From contig NZ_LZHZ01000010.1 of assembly GCF_001667505.1 (NCBI RefSeq), forward strand, positions 1-32,134: DNA of 32,134 bases. The letters are read 5' to 3'. The notes below the pieces were generated by a model, which was not told the DNA's origin, searched no databases, and worked only from the letters and a program-made list of their open reading frames with translations. Positions 1 through 7,578 of this stretch are shown here, in pieces. The DNA is from Mycobacterium sp. ACS1612. Its GTDB lineage: Bacteria > Actinomycetota > Actinomycetes > Mycobacteriales > Mycobacteriaceae. Position numbers and translations under genes: made by a program. Numbering within the stretch: position 1 is the stretch's first letter; each line of letters starts with the position of its first letter.

Positions 1-112
1 CCGCGCCCCCTCCGGCGGCGCCCGGGGGGCGCCCCCCCCCGCGCCGCGCGCGCGCCCCCGCCCCCCCCCCCCGCCCCCCCCCCCCCGCCCCCCCGCCCCC
101 CCCCCCCCCCCC
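1..112. other. C-rich low-complexity tract, probable sequencing or contig-end artefact
   Basis: These bases are almost only C and G, with C runs of more than ten broken by single G residues. The next bases resume normal coding sequence of an Rv1747-like gene. The orthologous position in that family encodes ordinary protein after the words KILRPG, not a glycine tract, so the run most likely reflects failed base calling at a contig end rather than a repeat. Confidence 0.7.
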
Positions 113-768
113 GGCCGCAGGATCTTGAGCATGCTCGTCGCGAGGTTGCCCTCGCTGGTGCGTGGCGCTGCCGTCGGCCCCAACTGGGTGACCGACTCCA
201 GGTCGGGCGAGGCGATCGACGCCTGCGACACCGGGACCGGCCGCCGCACAGGCTGCGACATGCTCGGGGCGTGCGACGGACCGCTCGGATAGGACTGCGG
301 GCCCGACGGGTACCGCGCCTGCGTGCCAGACGGATACATCGGCTGATGCGGCGGCGGGGTTGGCGGGCGCGACGTCGGCGGCTGGGGCGGATAGCCCGGC
401 GCGGGGCGTGAGGCGACGGGCACCGACGTGGTCTGCAGCGGCGTCCCCGCCGAGCCCTGATGCCTGCCGACCTCGAACGTCAGCGCCGGACCGTCGGGAT
501 TGCCGACGTTGACCTGCATGCCGTCGTGGATGTCGGCGGTCGGCACCCGGCGGCCGTTGACGTACAGGCCGTTGAGGCTGCCGTTGTCAATCGCGACCCA
601 CCGGCCCTGGTCGAACCGCAGCACCAGGTGCGCGCGCGAGATCAGCGGGTTGCCGACGCGGACGTCGGCGCGCAGATCGCGGCCGACGACGACGTCGTTG
701 CCGGGCGCGAACGTTCGCGTGGAGCCCTCGTACCGAACGGTCAGCGCGGGCGGATTAGGTCGGCTCAT
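1..768 (-). CDS. FHA-domain ABC transporter, Rv1747-like (N-terminal part, runs off the window)
   Basis: The start ATG is at 768 and about 217 residues are readable before the C-rich artefact. Residues ~8-100 form an FHA domain: GNDVVVGRDLRADVRVGNP, then LISRAHLVLRF, then DNGSLNGLYVNGRRVP. These match the remembered N-terminus of M. tuberculosis Rv1747. A Pro/Ser/Tyr-rich linker follows (repeated YPSGP words), ending in GNLATSMLKILR, where Rv1747 continues into its second FHA domain, ABC ATPase and membrane domains. Rv1747 is an exporter involved in cell-envelope glycolipids whose FHA domains bind phosphothreonine from the kinase PknF. No pknF is visible in the window. The missing C-terminus lies outside, and bases below ~113 should not be translated. 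Confidence 0.88.
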   Translation of the reverse strand, partial: MSRPNPPALTVRYEGSTRTFAPGNDVVVGRDLRADVRVGNPLISRAHLVLRFDQGRWVAIDNGSLNGLYVNGRRVPTADIHDGMQVNVGNPDGPALTFEVGRHQGSAGTPLQTTSVPVASRPAPGYPPQPPTSRPPTPPPHQPMYPSGTQARYPSGPQSYPSGPSHAPSMSQPVRRPVPVSQASIASPDLESVTQLGPTAAPRTSEGNLATSMLKILRPGGGGGAGGRGGGGGGGGRGRARGAGGGAPRAPPEGAR

Positions 769-947
769 CGGGACCGACTCTATCGGGGTTGCGACCGAAT
801 GCCTTGCTGGTCTGCTGGCGCGTCAGGACGTCGCGCCGATGCGATCGTCGAACGGTGCGCAGGGGCACGTAGCCCGCCTAGTTAACTTCTTGGCCCCGCT
901 ACGGCGCGTCGTGTCAGCCGGTGCTCTTATTCGTGATCTGCTGAGGC

Positions 948-1421
948 ATGCGGTCTGTCAAAGCCACCGCATGGCGGCACGGCAAATCGGGGCGGCCGAT
1001 GCTCCCCGTGCTGCTGGTGTGTGCAGGCATCATCGTCGCGCTGGCCGCGGCCAACCTGCTCGCGAAGGCGGGTGCCGAGCCCGCTGTCATCCAGACCGAT
1101 GATCGCGGATTCGTCGACAAGGCGGCCCGCTGCGACGCGCCGAAGTCCGCCCTGGCGCTTGGACGCACCGAACAGTCGCTGGTCGCGATCTGCGTCGACG
1201 GCAGCGGCCACTACGAATACCGCGGGATGCGCGTCAAGGACGACTACGCGCTCAAGGTGCCCGGCGCGGTGATGCTGGCCGGCAAGTACGTGGCGCGCAA
1301 CGCCAACTTCACCTACATCTTCTCGCCGAAGGAACTGATGATCCTGCAGGGCTGGGGATGGGTGATCCGCAAGGAGCCGATGGTCGCGTTCGTTGAGCCG
1401 CGGCTACCCGTCGGCGGATAG
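948..1421 (+). CDS. conserved membrane-anchored or exported protein
   Basis: 157 residues. I do not recognise the family. The N-terminus is basic (MRSVKATAWRHGKSGR) and is followed by one hydrophobic segment at ~18-39 (PMLPVLLVCAGIIVALAAAN), giving a short inside tail, one membrane anchor or uncleaved signal, and an exported domain of ~115 residues. That domain has two Cys (CDAPKSALAL and VAICVDGSGHYEY), which could form a disulfide outside the membrane. An alternative in-frame ATG at 999 would start just before the hydrophobic segment. The gene is divergent from the Rv1747-like gene and its last 18 bases overlap the end of the convergent reductase gene. Confidence 0.65.
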   Translation: MRSVKATAWRHGKSGRPMLPVLLVCAGIIVALAAANLLAKAGAEPAVIQTDDRGFVDKAARCDAPKSALALGRTEQSLVAICVDGSGHYEYRGMRVKDDYALKVPGAVMLAGKYVARNANFTYIFSPKELMILQGWGWVIRKEPMVAFVEPRLPVGG

Positions 1422-2033
1422 TCGATCGGGCGCGCTCATGTCACCGGTTGCGGGGACGCCATCGGCGAGTCCGTAGCGCAGGAACACGGTGCCCTTCGCG
1501 CTGGCGACCGGCGGTTCGAGAAGGGTGAGGTTGGTGGGCACCGCGCCGCCGTCGAACACCTTCTTGCCGACGCCGAGGACGATCGGGTGCACCCAGAGGT
1601 CGAGGCGGTCGAAGAGCTTCTCGCCCAACAGGGTCTGCACCAGATCCAGGCTGCCGACCACCCGCACCTGCTCGTGCCGGTTACGGATCTCGCGCACCGC
1701 GACGGCCAAATCCGGGCCGAGTTGCGTCGACCCCGTCCACGAGAGGTCGGGTGTGCCGCGCGAGGCCACGTACTTCGGGACGCGATTGAACAGGGTGCCG
1801 AACTCGTCGTCCTGATGAGGCCAGTAGGCGGCGAAGATGTCGTAGGTCCGCCTGCCGAGCAGCAGCGCATCGGTGCCCTGGTACGCGGCGGCGATCTGGG
1901 CGCCGACGCCATCGTCGATCAGCGGCGCCTGCCAGCCGCCGAACGGGAAGCCCTCCGGGTCCTCGTCGGGGCCGCCGGGCGCTTGGCCGACGAAGTCGAG
2001 GGTGGCGAACAGTTCGATCTGAATGAGTCCCAT
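1404..2033 (-). CDS. dihydrofolate reductase family protein (RibD C-terminal domain-like)
   Basis: 209 residues in the single-domain DHFR-like fold used by RibD C-terminal and YyaP-type proteins. Visible hallmarks are the N-terminal strand MGLIQIELFATLDFVGQ, the helix and turn ALLLGRRTYDIFAAYWP (the GRxTY word is typical), VRVVGSLDLVQTLL in the nucleotide-binding half, and LDLWVHPIVLGVGKKVFD near the end. Members bind NADPH and reduce pterin-like or other substrates, but most are uncharacterised and this is not the housekeeping FolA. It follows the flavin oxidoreductase gene on the same strand after about 30 bases, so the two may be co-transcribed. Its 3' end overlaps the convergent anchored-protein gene by 18 bases. 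Confidence 0.85.
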   Translation of the reverse strand: MGLIQIELFATLDFVGQAPGGPDEDPEGFPFGGWQAPLIDDGVGAQIAAAYQGTDALLLGRRTYDIFAAYWPHQDDEFGTLFNRVPKYVASRGTPDLSWTGSTQLGPDLAVAVREIRNRHEQVRVVGSLDLVQTLLGEKLFDRLDLWVHPIVLGVGKKVFDGGAVPTNLTLLEPPVASAKGTVFLRYGLADGVPATGDMSAPDRLSADG

Positions 2034-2063
2034 GCCGAGGTAGACCTGTCGCGGGCCACGGAC

Positions 2064-3260
2064 TCATCGCAGCGGCAGCAGCCGATCCGGTGATCCGGTC
2101 ACCACGCAGTGGGTATGGCTGTAGATCGTCGACATGCAGACGTTGCAGTGCGTGCACGCCGACCGCACCGCGCTGTCGGCCTGGATCCTGTTGATCAGAT
2201 CGGGTTCGGCGAGTAATGCGCGACCCATCGCGACGAAGTCGAACCCTTCGGCCATCGCGAGGTCCATGGTTTCCCGATTGGTGATGCCGCCGAGCAGGAT
2301 CAGCGGCATCTTCAGTTCCGCGCGGAACAGCTTGGCGTCGCGCAACAGGTATGCCTCGCGATACGGGTACTCGCGGAAGAACTTGTTGCCGGTCATCCGG
2401 ATGCCCCAGCTCAGCGGCGGCTTGAACGCGCTGGCGAACTCCTTGACCGGCGCGCCGCCGCGGAACAGGTACATCGGGTTGACCAGCGAGCTGCCTGCGG
2501 TCAATTCGATGGCGTCGAGGCCGCCGTCTTCCTCGAGCCACTTGGCCGTCTGCAGCGACTCGTCGGTCGAGATGCCGCCGCGCACACCGTCGGCCATGTT
2601 GAGTTTCGCGGTCACCGCGATCTGGTCCTTGACGACGCGGCGGACCGCGGTCACCAGGCCGCGCGCCACCTTGGCCCGATTCTCGAGCGTTCCGCCGAAT
2701 TCGTCGGAGCGCCGGTTGATCAGCGGGCTGAGAAACGAGCTGGCGAAGTAGTTGTGGCCCAGATGGATTTCGACCGCGTCGAAGCCGCAGTCGATGGCGT
2801 AGCGGGCGGCGTCGGCGTGCGCCTTGATGATGTCGGCGATGTCGTCCTTGGTGGCCTTCCTGGCGAAGCGCATCGACAGCGGGTTGAAGAACCGCACCGG
2901 CGCGTACGCGGTCGCCCGCGTGGAGCGGGCGTTGGCGACCGGCCCGGCATGGCCGATCTGCGCGCTGATCGCGGCGCCCTCGGCGTGGATGGCCTCGGTC
3001 AGTTTCTTCAACCCGGGCAGTGCCTCGGGCCGCCACCAGATGGCGTTGCCCTCGGTGCGCCCACCCTTGGACACGGCGAGGTACGCCACCGTCGTCATGC
3101 CGACACCGCCCGCGGCGGGCAATCGGTGATAGGTGATCAGGTCGTCGGTGACGAGCGCGTTCGGCGTCGACGCCTCGAACGTCGCGGCCTTGATGATCCG
3201 ATTGCGCAGCGTCACCGGGCCGAGTTTGGCCGGGGTGAACACATTGGGCTGAGTGTTCAT
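2064..3260 (-). CDS. NADH:flavin oxidoreductase, old yellow enzyme family
   Basis: 398 residues, the length I recall for the M. tuberculosis counterpart Rv3359. The N-terminus FTPAKLGPVTLRNRIIKAA is the FMN-binding first strand of the OYE barrel. IGHAGPVA is the usual HAG region, and AIDCGFDAVEIHLGHNYF contains the family EIH word. GITNRETMDLAMAEGFDFVAMGRALL is the phosphate-binding end of the barrel. An unusual feature is a C-terminal Cys cluster, C370-x2-C373-x2-C376-x9-C386. It resembles the 4Fe-4S ligand set of 2-enoate/2,4-dienoyl-CoA reductases but with different spacing, and the chain stops soon after, with no second flavin/NAD domain. The substrate is unknown. The start lies 27 bp from the divergent folD start. 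Confidence 0.88.
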   Translation of the reverse strand: MNTQPNVFTPAKLGPVTLRNRIIKAATFEASTPNALVTDDLITYHRLPAAGGVGMTTVAYLAVSKGGRTEGNAIWWRPEALPGLKKLTEAIHAEGAAISAQIGHAGPVANARSTRATAYAPVRFFNPLSMRFARKATKDDIADIIKAHADAARYAIDCGFDAVEIHLGHNYFASSFLSPLINRRSDEFGGTLENRAKVARGLVTAVRRVVKDQIAVTAKLNMADGVRGGISTDESLQTAKWLEEDGGLDAIELTAGSSLVNPMYLFRGGAPVKEFASAFKPPLSWGIRMTGNKFFREYPYREAYLLRDAKLFRAELKMPLILLGGITNRETMDLAMAEGFDFVAMGRALLAEPDLINRIQADSAVRSACTHCNVCMSTIYSHTHCVVTGSPDRLLPLR

Positions 3261-3274
3261 GCAGGGGAGCCTGC

Positions 3275-3280
3275 CACAAT
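3275..3280 (+). promoter_or_regulatory. candidate -10 element for leaderless folD
   Basis: CACAAT lies seven bases before the folD GTG. This is the spacing expected when transcription starts at the first base of the start codon, common in mycobacteria. No Shine-Dalgarno precedes the GTG. The call rests on one hexamer. Confidence 0.35.
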
Positions 3281-3287
3281 GTGATCC

Positions 3288-4142
3288 GTGGGTGCGATCA
3301 CACTGGACGGTAAGGCCACGCGCGACGAGATCTTCGTCGACCTCAAGGAGCGGGTTGCGGCTCTGACCGCGGCAGGCAGGACGCCCGGACTGGGCACGGT
3401 TCTGGTCGGCGACGACCCCGGATCGCACGCCTATGTGCGCGGCAAGCACGCCGACTGCGCGAAGGTCGGCATCAACTCGATCCGGCGCGACCTACCCGCC
3501 GACATCAGCCAGGCCAAGCTCGACGAGACCATCGACGAACTCAACGCCAACCCGGAGTGCACCGGTTACATCGTCCAGTTGCCGCTGCCCAAGCATCTCA
3601 ACGAGAACGCCGCCTTGGAACGCATCGACCCCGGCAAGGACGCCGACGGACTGCATCCGACCAACCTGGGCAGGCTGGTTCTCAACGAGCCTGCGCCGCT
3701 GCCGTGCACACCCCGCGGCATCGTGCACCTGTTGCGCCGCTACGAGGTGGAGATCGCGGGCGCGCAGGTGGCGGTGATCGGGCGCGGCGTCACGGTCGGC
3801 AGGCCGCTCGGCCTGTTGTTGACGCGCCGGTCGGAGAACGCGACAGTCACGTTGTGCCACACCGCGACTCGTCATCTGCCGCAGTTGACGCGCGAGGCCG
3901 ACGTCATCATCGCCGCGGCGGGCGTGCCGCACATGGTGACCGCCGAGATGGTGCGACCGGGTGCCGCAGTCGTCGACGTCGGGGTGTCGCGCGACGAGGA
4001 AGGCAAGCTCGTCGGCGACGTGCATCCCGACGTGTGGGAGGTGGCGGGTCATGTGTCGCCCAATCCGGGCGGGGTGGGGCCGCTGACGCGGGCGTTCCTG
4101 CTGACCAATGTCGTCGAACGCGCCGAAGCGCTCGCTAAGTGA
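3288..4142 (+). CDS. folD: bifunctional methylenetetrahydrofolate dehydrogenase/cyclohydrolase
   Basis: 284 residues, the family's usual length. FolD interconverts 5,10-methylene-THF, 5,10-methenyl-THF and 10-formyl-THF in the cytosol, using NADP, and supplies one-carbon units. [16 protein letters not shown] carries the catalytic lysine region (K53), [14 protein letters not shown] is the family signature, and [16 protein letters not shown] is the Rossmann nucleotide loop. It has GRG where most members have [18 protein letters not shown] and [20 protein letters not shown] complete the fold. GTG at 3288 is chosen because the frame begins with the family N-terminus and a -10 sits at leaderless spacing. 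The TGA overlaps the next start by four bases (GTGA). Confidence 0.96.
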   Translation: MGAITLDGKATRDEIFVDLKERVAALTAAGRTPGLGTVLVGDDPGSHAYVRGKHADCAKVGINSIRRDLPADISQAKLDETIDELNANPECTGYIVQLPLPKHLNENAALERIDPGKDADGLHPTNLGRLVLNEPAPLPCTPRGIVHLLRRYEVEIAGAQVAVIGRGVTVGRPLGLLLTRRSENATVTLCHTATRHLPQLTREADVIIAAAGVPHMVTAEMVRPGAAVVDVGVSRDEEGKLVGDVHPDVWEVAGHVSPNPGGVGPLTRAFLLTNVVERAEALAK

Positions 4143-4432
4143 CGCTGAAAGAGTTCACCCGCAAGGTGTTTGGCGGGCAGTGGCCAATCCTGTTGGTCGG
4201 CGTGATCATCATTACCGCGTTTGGTCTTGTGGTCGCGGGTTATTGGCGACGGGGTGCGCTGGTGCTCGCCATCGGTGTCGGCGTCGCGGCGGCGTTCCGG
4301 CTGGCCCTGCCCGACGACCGGGTGGGGCTACTGGCGGTCCGCAGTCGGACCATCGACTTCGTCACGACCGCATCGGTCAGTGCCGCCATGCTCTACGTCG
4401 CGTGGACGATCGACCCGTTGGGCACCAGTTAG
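4139..4432 (+). CDS. DUF3017 membrane protein
   Basis: 97 residues, mostly hydrophobic. Three membrane segments are visible at ~14-34 ([21 protein letters not shown]), ~38-56 ([19 protein letters not shown]) and ~74-91 ([19 protein letters not shown]). The first is preceded by the charged helix [11 protein letters not shown]. This matches the DUF3017 family, which follows folD throughout actinobacteria (Rv3355c in M. tuberculosis). No function is established. The GTG start overlaps the folD stop in a GTGA, so translation is likely coupled. It ends six bases before the convergent toxin gene ends. Confidence 0.85.
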   Translation: MTLKEFTRKVFGGQWPILLVGVIIITAFGLVVAGYWRRGALVLAIGVGVAAAFRLALPDDRVGLLAVRSRTIDFVTTASVSAAMLYVAWTIDPLGTS

Positions 4433-4438
4433 CGTGGG

Positions 4439-5080
4439 TCAGGTCAGCTTGAGTGCGGCGGCGACGATCGGCTTGGCCCACTCCGGTGTCTGCGAAAGAT
4501 CTTGTGGGTTAACGATTTCGCCGTGATCCAAGTGCAGCACCAACACCGGTCGGGGCGCGTGTCCGGCCTTTGGGTCGGCGTCCGCGGAGTTGTCGTAGAC
4601 CCGTAGCTCGGTCAACTGCGGCAGCAACTGCACGAGATTGAGTCGGCTGTGCCGCCAACGGCGTCGAATGCTGGATTCCGGAATGTCGTGACCGCCTGCC
4701 TGCACACGGTGGCGGACCCGCTCGAGGTGCAGATCGGGGCTGGCCAACCCGACGTAGAAGACGCGTACTTCGAACCCCTTCGACGCCGCCTCGGCGAGCA
4801 GCCGCGGCATGGTATTGCCACCGAGCGTCGTCTCGAATGCGAAGTCCTTGCGTTCCTCGATCGCCCGCTCCAGCAGGCGTCGGCCCTGATGCCACGCCGC
4901 CGCGTTCGCTTTGAGCTGGTCGAGTCCCGGGTTCGCGGCCATCAATCGGCGTGCCGCCTCGTCCGGGTTGAAGTAGTCGGCGCCGGCCGCCCGGAACATG
5001 GCGCCGCCGACGCTGCTCTTGCCGGCGCCGTTGACACCGGCGAGGACGTAAAGGCGCGGTGGTTGGGCCTTGTGGGCCAT
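4439..5080 (-). CDS. zeta toxin-like P-loop kinase
   Basis: 213 residues. The N-terminus has a Walker A loop, AGVNGAGKSS (~14-23). It is followed by YFNPDEAARRLMAANPG (D40 of the zeta PDE-like word), FAFETTLGGNTMPRLL (E83, strand and loop conserved in zeta/PezT and related kinases) and RVRHRVQAGGHDIPESSIRRR (~121-141), the Arg-rich lid and substrate region. Zeta toxins phosphorylate UDP-N-acetylglucosamine and block peptidoglycan synthesis; whether this shorter, chromosomal type does so is inferred only. It lies nine bases after a Phd/YefM-like antitoxin gene. This is unusual, since classical zeta pairs with epsilon or PezA. I recall relJK at the equivalent M. tuberculosis position. Confidence 0.83.
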   Translation of the reverse strand: MAHKAQPPRLYVLAGVNGAGKSSVGGAMFRAAGADYFNPDEAARRLMAANPGLDQLKANAAAWHQGRRLLERAIEERKDFAFETTLGGNTMPRLLAEAASKGFEVRVFYVGLASPDLHLERVRHRVQAGGHDIPESSIRRRWRHSRLNLVQLLPQLTELRVYDNSADADPKAGHAPRPVLVLHLDHGEIVNPQDLSQTPEWAKPIVAAALKLT

Positions 5081-5089
5081 GCGGTGTGG

Positions 5090-5440
5090 TCAGCGCTTGG
5101 CGCGGGCCGCCTTGACCGCGGCGCGGCCCAGCTGCTCGGGGGAGGCGTCGAAGGCCGATGCCATCGCCGTCCTCGCCCGCGGGGTCTGCATGGTTTCCAG
5201 CAGGCGGTCGAAATCGTCGGACAGGTCGTCGAGGGTGGGCGCGCTGGCCTTGGTCAACGCTTCGAACTCGGCGTAGGACAACAGCACCGCCTTGGGCGTG
5301 TTGTGTTTGGTGATCGCGACCGCACCGCCGAGGGACGCCTGCTCGAAGATGGTGCCGAACTCGTTCTTGAAGCGCGTGGCCGCCACGGTGGGAACGTCGA
5401 CCAACTCGCCGTCCCGGTTGCGGAAAGTCAATGTAGGCAT
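5090..5440 (-). CDS. Phd/YefM-type antitoxin, partner of the zeta-like toxin
   Basis: 116 residues. VPTVAATRFKNEFGTIFEQASLGGAVAITKHNTPKAVLLSYAEFEAL is a full Phd/YefM DNA-binding fold: a 'TRFKNEFG' helix, the 'AITKHNTPKAVLLS' strand pair, and a following E/F-rich helix. The C-terminal ~50 residues (DDLSDDFDRLLETMQTP.. and EQLGRAAVKAARAKR) form charged helices and would be the toxin-neutralising tail. The gene lies upstream of the toxin with a nine-base gap, the usual antitoxin-first order. The start ATG is only six bases from a -10 TAGAAT, so the mRNA is probably leaderless, and palindromes flank that promoter (see separate entry). Confidence 0.85.
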   Translation of the reverse strand: MPTLTFRNRDGELVDVPTVAATRFKNEFGTIFEQASLGGAVAITKHNTPKAVLLSYAEFEALTKASAPTLDDLSDDFDRLLETMQTPRARTAMASAFDASPEQLGRAAVKAARAKR

Positions 5441-5475
5441 ATGGCCATTCTAGCCGTTATGCCCACAATGGCCAT
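5441..5475 (-). promoter_or_regulatory. toxin-antitoxin promoter with two ATGGCCAT palindromes
   Basis: On the minus strand, TAGAAT (5452-5447) is followed by GGCCAT and then the antitoxin ATG, which is leaderless spacing. The palindrome ATGGCCAT occurs at 5441-5448, between the -10 and the start codon, and again at 5468-5475, about where the -35 should be. Their centres are 27 bp apart. Two identical dyads covering both promoter elements fit operators for autorepression by the Phd-like protein, which is known behaviour of that family. Binding itself is inferred. Confidence 0.55.
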
Positions 5476-5509
5476 TATGGCTCATTTGGCTGTCCGCATC
5501 CCGACGTTC

Positions 5510-6760
5510 TCACTGCAACGCGCTGCCCTTGCGCCACTGATCCCACGGAATGGTCCAGTCGCCGTTCTGGGCGATCGTGAGGGGTGGCCCGCCTGTGTTT
5601 CTGACTTCGACGACGTCACCGGGCACCGAGAAGTCATAGAACCATTTGGCGTTGTCCCCGTTGAGGTTCAAGCATCCGTGGCTGGTGTCGGTATTCCCCT
5701 GCGCCCATATCGTCGCGTCGAGCTGGTGCAGGTAGATGCCGTCGGTGCTGATGCGGGTGGCGTAGTTGATGGTCTCGCGGTATCCGAGCCTGGAGTTCTT
5801 GGGTAGACCGAACGTCGAGGAATCCATTACCACCGGATTGCCCTTGTCCAGCACCGTGTAAATGCCCGGCGGGGTCCAGAACGACAACGTCCGGTCGGCC
5901 ACCTGCTCGGTGCCCCCCATGCCCATCGAGGTGGGCATGGTGCGCACCAGTGTGCCGTTGCGGTAAACGCTGACCTGGTGGGTCTGGTCGTCGGCTATCG
6001 AGACATGCGACTCGCCGATGGTGAACTTAAGATGCTCGTCTTGTTGACCGAACACGCCCTGCGCCAACTGAATTCCGTAAACTTTCGCCTCGACGGTCAC
6101 CGTTGTGCCCGGCGAGTAATAGTGTTCCGGGCGCCAGTGCGCGTGCTGGTCATCCACCCAATTCCAGGCACCCGCCACTGGGGGAGAAGCCGTGACGGTC
6201 AGGTGTCGCTCGGCTTCGGCCTTATCGGTGATCGGCTCGTCGAAGTGCGCCACGATGACGGTGCCTACTCCGTAGGTGGCGCCGTCGGTCAGTGCGGCCT
6301 CCGACGTCGTTTCGAGTGAGACCTTGGTCTGGTTCGGCGGGGTGAGCGTGGAAAACGACATCGGTTGTGTGGAAGTCTTTCCGCCCGGTCCGCGGCTGCT
6401 GACAGTCAGCGTGTAGGTGCGACCGTAGCCCAGCGGCACGACGGGATGCCATACCTTTGCATCGGGAGTGAGCACGCCGTCGACGCGCTTGCCGGCGTCA
6501 TTGACCATGACCACATCGGTAAGCGTTCCGCTCTGCGCGCTAACCGATACCGGCGCGACCGGATCGACATCGCGTGCGCCGGGCGCGGGCTCGATTCTGA
6601 TCGACGCGGGTTCATCGGGATTCGGGACTTCCGCGGGTGTCGCGTCCGTCTGGCAGCCCGCCGTCCAGAGGGCCATCAACACCGCCAATACCGCTGCCAC
6701 TGCATAACGAACGAGGCTGTGCTGCTTGGGTTTTGGTACGTTCGGCGGCGTTGCGTTCAT
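5510..6760 (-). CDS. L,D-transpeptidase lipoprotein (LdtMt2/LprQ type)
   Basis: 416 residues. The N-terminus is a lipoprotein signal: hydrophobic VRYAVAAVLAVLMALW followed by lipobox TAGC, with C36 as the lipidated cysteine. Two Ig-like domains follow (~45-150 and ~150-260), containing MVNDAGKRVDGVL and WRPEHYYSPGTTVTVEAKVYG, as in LdtMt2. The YkuD catalytic domain (~265-390) contains TMPTSMGMGG, VMDSSTFGLP, IYLHQLDATIWAQG (H345) and SHGCLNL with nucleophile C363. The tail DWTIPWDQWRKGSAL is typical of mycobacterial Ldts. The enzyme forms 3->3 peptidoglycan crosslinks outside the membrane and is a carbapenem target. It is divergent from the fasciclin gene. The words around the active site look closer to LprQ than to LdtMt2, which cannot be settled by eye. 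Confidence 0.93.
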   Translation of the reverse strand: MNATPPNVPKPKQHSLVRYAVAAVLAVLMALWTAGCQTDATPAEVPNPDEPASIRIEPAPGARDVDPVAPVSVSAQSGTLTDVVMVNDAGKRVDGVLTPDAKVWHPVVPLGYGRTYTLTVSSRGPGGKTSTQPMSFSTLTPPNQTKVSLETTSEAALTDGATYGVGTVIVAHFDEPITDKAEAERHLTVTASPPVAGAWNWVDDQHAHWRPEHYYSPGTTVTVEAKVYGIQLAQGVFGQQDEHLKFTIGESHVSIADDQTHQVSVYRNGTLVRTMPTSMGMGGTEQVADRTLSFWTPPGIYTVLDKGNPVVMDSSTFGLPKNSRLGYRETINYATRISTDGIYLHQLDATIWAQGNTDTSHGCLNLNGDNAKWFYDFSVPGDVVEVRNTGGPPLTIAQNGDWTIPWDQWRKGSALQ

Positions 6761-6918
6761 GTTCTGGTTCTGACCCCCGACCAGCGGCTTTAGTCAGTTT
6801 CGGGTACCCGCGGCACCTCGGGTCTAATCGATGCAACTGTGCAGGGGGGCGAGGGTTGTTGGCGCATGCGTCGTGAAGACGTCGGCATTCAGGCGGCGAG
6901 AACGGGTAACCACAGGAC

Positions 6919-7509
6919 GTGACATCCTGGCACTTCCGCTTGGGGACGACCCTGGTGGCCGTCGCGACACTGCTGGCGGTGTCGATCGGGAGCGCCGGCG
7001 CCGCACCGGTCGCGGATCCCATGGGCCCTGCCTGTGCGCTCTATGCACCGCGGGGCCGAGCGAATGAGGGCTCGGCGGCCGCTGTAGCACAACAGCCGCT
7101 GAGCGTTTTCATTTCGAGCAACCCCAAACTCAGCGCTCTGAGCGCAGCTCTGTCCGGCAAACTCAACCCCGCCGTGAACCTGCTTGCCACCCTCGACGCG
7201 GGCGAGGTCACCATCTTCGCGCCGGCCGATAGCGCTTTCTCCCGCTTGCCCGTCGAGGCGACCGCCGCTCTGCGAATCGACGCCGCATCGCTGACACGGC
7301 TGCTGAACTACCACGTGATACCCGGACGGTTCACCCCCGCCGACATCGACGGCACGCACCAGACCCTGCAGGGCAGCGAGCTATCCGTCACCGGCCCCGC
7401 TGATCGGCTGTGGGTCAACGACGCACTAGTGCTCTGCGGCGGAATCGTCACCGCCAACGCCACGCTCTACCTCATCGATACCGTGCTGACGCCACCGCCT
7501 GGATGGTGA
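6919..7509 (+). CDS. secreted fasciclin (FAS1) domain protein, MPT70/MPT83-like
   Basis: 196 residues. The N-terminus is a Sec signal, LGTTLVAVATLLAVSIGSAGAA, with a likely cut near AGA-A and no lipobox, so the product should be secreted. Residues ~60-195 are one FAS1 domain: a FISSNPKLSALSAAL opening, the H1-like box VTIFAPADSAFSRLP, the central LTRLLNYHVIPGRFTPADI, and the terminal ATLYLIDTVLTPP (H2-like). FAS1 proteins bind partners at cell or matrix surfaces; MPT70/83 are mycobacterial examples. Compared with those, this has extra cysteines (PACALYAP and VLCGGIV) that could form a disulfide. The GTG start follows an AGGA-like stretch. Expression may be divergent from the Ldt gene across 158 bases. 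Confidence 0.88.
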   Translation: MTSWHFRLGTTLVAVATLLAVSIGSAGAAPVADPMGPACALYAPRGRANEGSAAAVAQQPLSVFISSNPKLSALSAALSGKLNPAVNLLATLDAGEVTIFAPADSAFSRLPVEATAALRIDAASLTRLLNYHVIPGRFTPADIDGTHQTLQGSELSVTGPADRLWVNDALVLCGGIVTANATLYLIDTVLTPPPGW

Positions 7510-7578
7510 ACCGTTAGCGCATCCGACGTTCCAAACGCGCCAGACAGATCGCGTCAATATTTTCGCGGCTGCGATTAG

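Noticed and set aside
1..112. A C-rich structured repeat or origin-like element
   Set aside because: It sits at the window edge, has almost no sequence complexity and interrupts a conserved protein-coding gene.
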